Assembly (NCBI GenBank): GCA_021732965.1
Contig: JAKFVZ010000755.1
Span: 1 to 13,157 of the forward strand
Length of the DNA stretch: 13,157 nt
Direction: 5' to 3'
Origin: Reyranella sp.
Lineage (GTDB): Bacteria; Pseudomonadota; Alphaproteobacteria; Reyranellales; Reyranellaceae
The notes beneath the pieces were generated by a model. The model was not told the DNA's origin. It was given only the letters and a program-made list of their open reading frames with translations, and searched no databases. Below, piece by piece: positions 13,030 through 13,157 of this stretch (its first letter is position 1; each line of letters starts with the position of its first letter). A program made the translations under genes and the position numbers.

Positions 13030-13157
13030 ATGAAGAATGGCGCGGGGGCCGGTGCACAGGCCGACGCTGGCGGCGTGGACCGCGCGGCCTCCTTTCGGCA
13101 GCACCTGACCCGCCGATGGGCACCCACCGCCGAGCCCGTCCTGATCGTGGGCGATTC
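13030..13157 (+). CDS. Unidentified gene, 3' truncated by window end
   Basis: An open frame starts at ATG 13030 and continues to the window edge (42 codons). It has AGGA at 13020-13023, 6 nt before the start, which makes this a credible gene start. The visible protein opens MKNGAGAGAQADAGG, then reads FRQHLTRRWAPTAEP and VLIVGDS. There is no signal peptide or membrane segment in the visible part. The hydrophobic VLIVGDS could be a first beta strand of an alpha/beta domain. A type I secretion component would make sense beside the giant substrates, but the sequence shown does not demonstrate it. It is divergent from paralogue 1. Confidence 0.55.
   Translation, partial: MKNGAGAGAQADAGGVDRAASFRQHLTRRWAPTAEPVLIVGD

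Noticed and set aside
12840..13127. Minus-strand 95-codon open frame in the divergent gap
   Set aside because: It overlaps the better-supported start at 13030 and covers two palindromes, and its Pro/Arg/Cys-rich product shows no domain.

Overview
The window is high-GC bacterial DNA with dense, mostly leaderless gene spacing. Its gene content is typical of an alphaproteobacterium: an ABC-dependent (group 2 type) capsule exporter, type I secreted giant proteins, and a dispersed REP-like palindrome. Assignment to Alphaproteobacteria (perhaps Rhodospirillales/Reyranella-like or Rhizobiales-like) is an inference from style, not from a marker gene.

Left part, + strand (1-2354): a three-gene polysaccharide-export cluster. 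It holds the C-terminal half of a KpsM-like permease, a complete KpsT-like ATPase overlapping it by 4 bp, and a KpsE-like periplasmic/inner-membrane polysaccharide co-polymerase 16 nt further on. A near-perfect pair of inverted 30-bp repeats (2374-2474) fills the gap before the convergent next gene.

Middle, - strand (2496-3863): a GT-B/GT4-like glycosyltransferase, plausibly part of the same surface-glycan locus.

Right part, - strand (3964-12767): two giant tandem paralogues of 1511 and 1371 aa fill two thirds of the window. Both lack cysteine. Each has the same layout: a roughly 970-residue N-terminal and middle region with no confident family (a faint GH64/thaumatin-like resemblance), two 'DTAA' segments, a block of Tyr-rich bipartite repeats built on a 'GQ-x-Y-[ST]-x-Y' theme, one RTX-like GGxGxD motif, and an almost identical type I secretion C-terminus ending in DFLF(V/A). 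The paralogues differ in length almost entirely by the number of Tyr-rich repeats (about 7 against about 5). Each gene is followed about 12 nt after its stop by a perfect GC-rich hairpin.

Right edge: a divergent + strand gene begins at 13030 and runs off the window. It has a good ribosome binding site placed directly after a long imperfect palindrome. Its 42 visible residues do not identify it.

Working model (inference): a cell-surface island that exports a capsule-like polysaccharide and two large, repeat-bearing type I secreted proteins that may act on or bind to surface glycan. The secretion apparatus for the giant proteins is not visible here.
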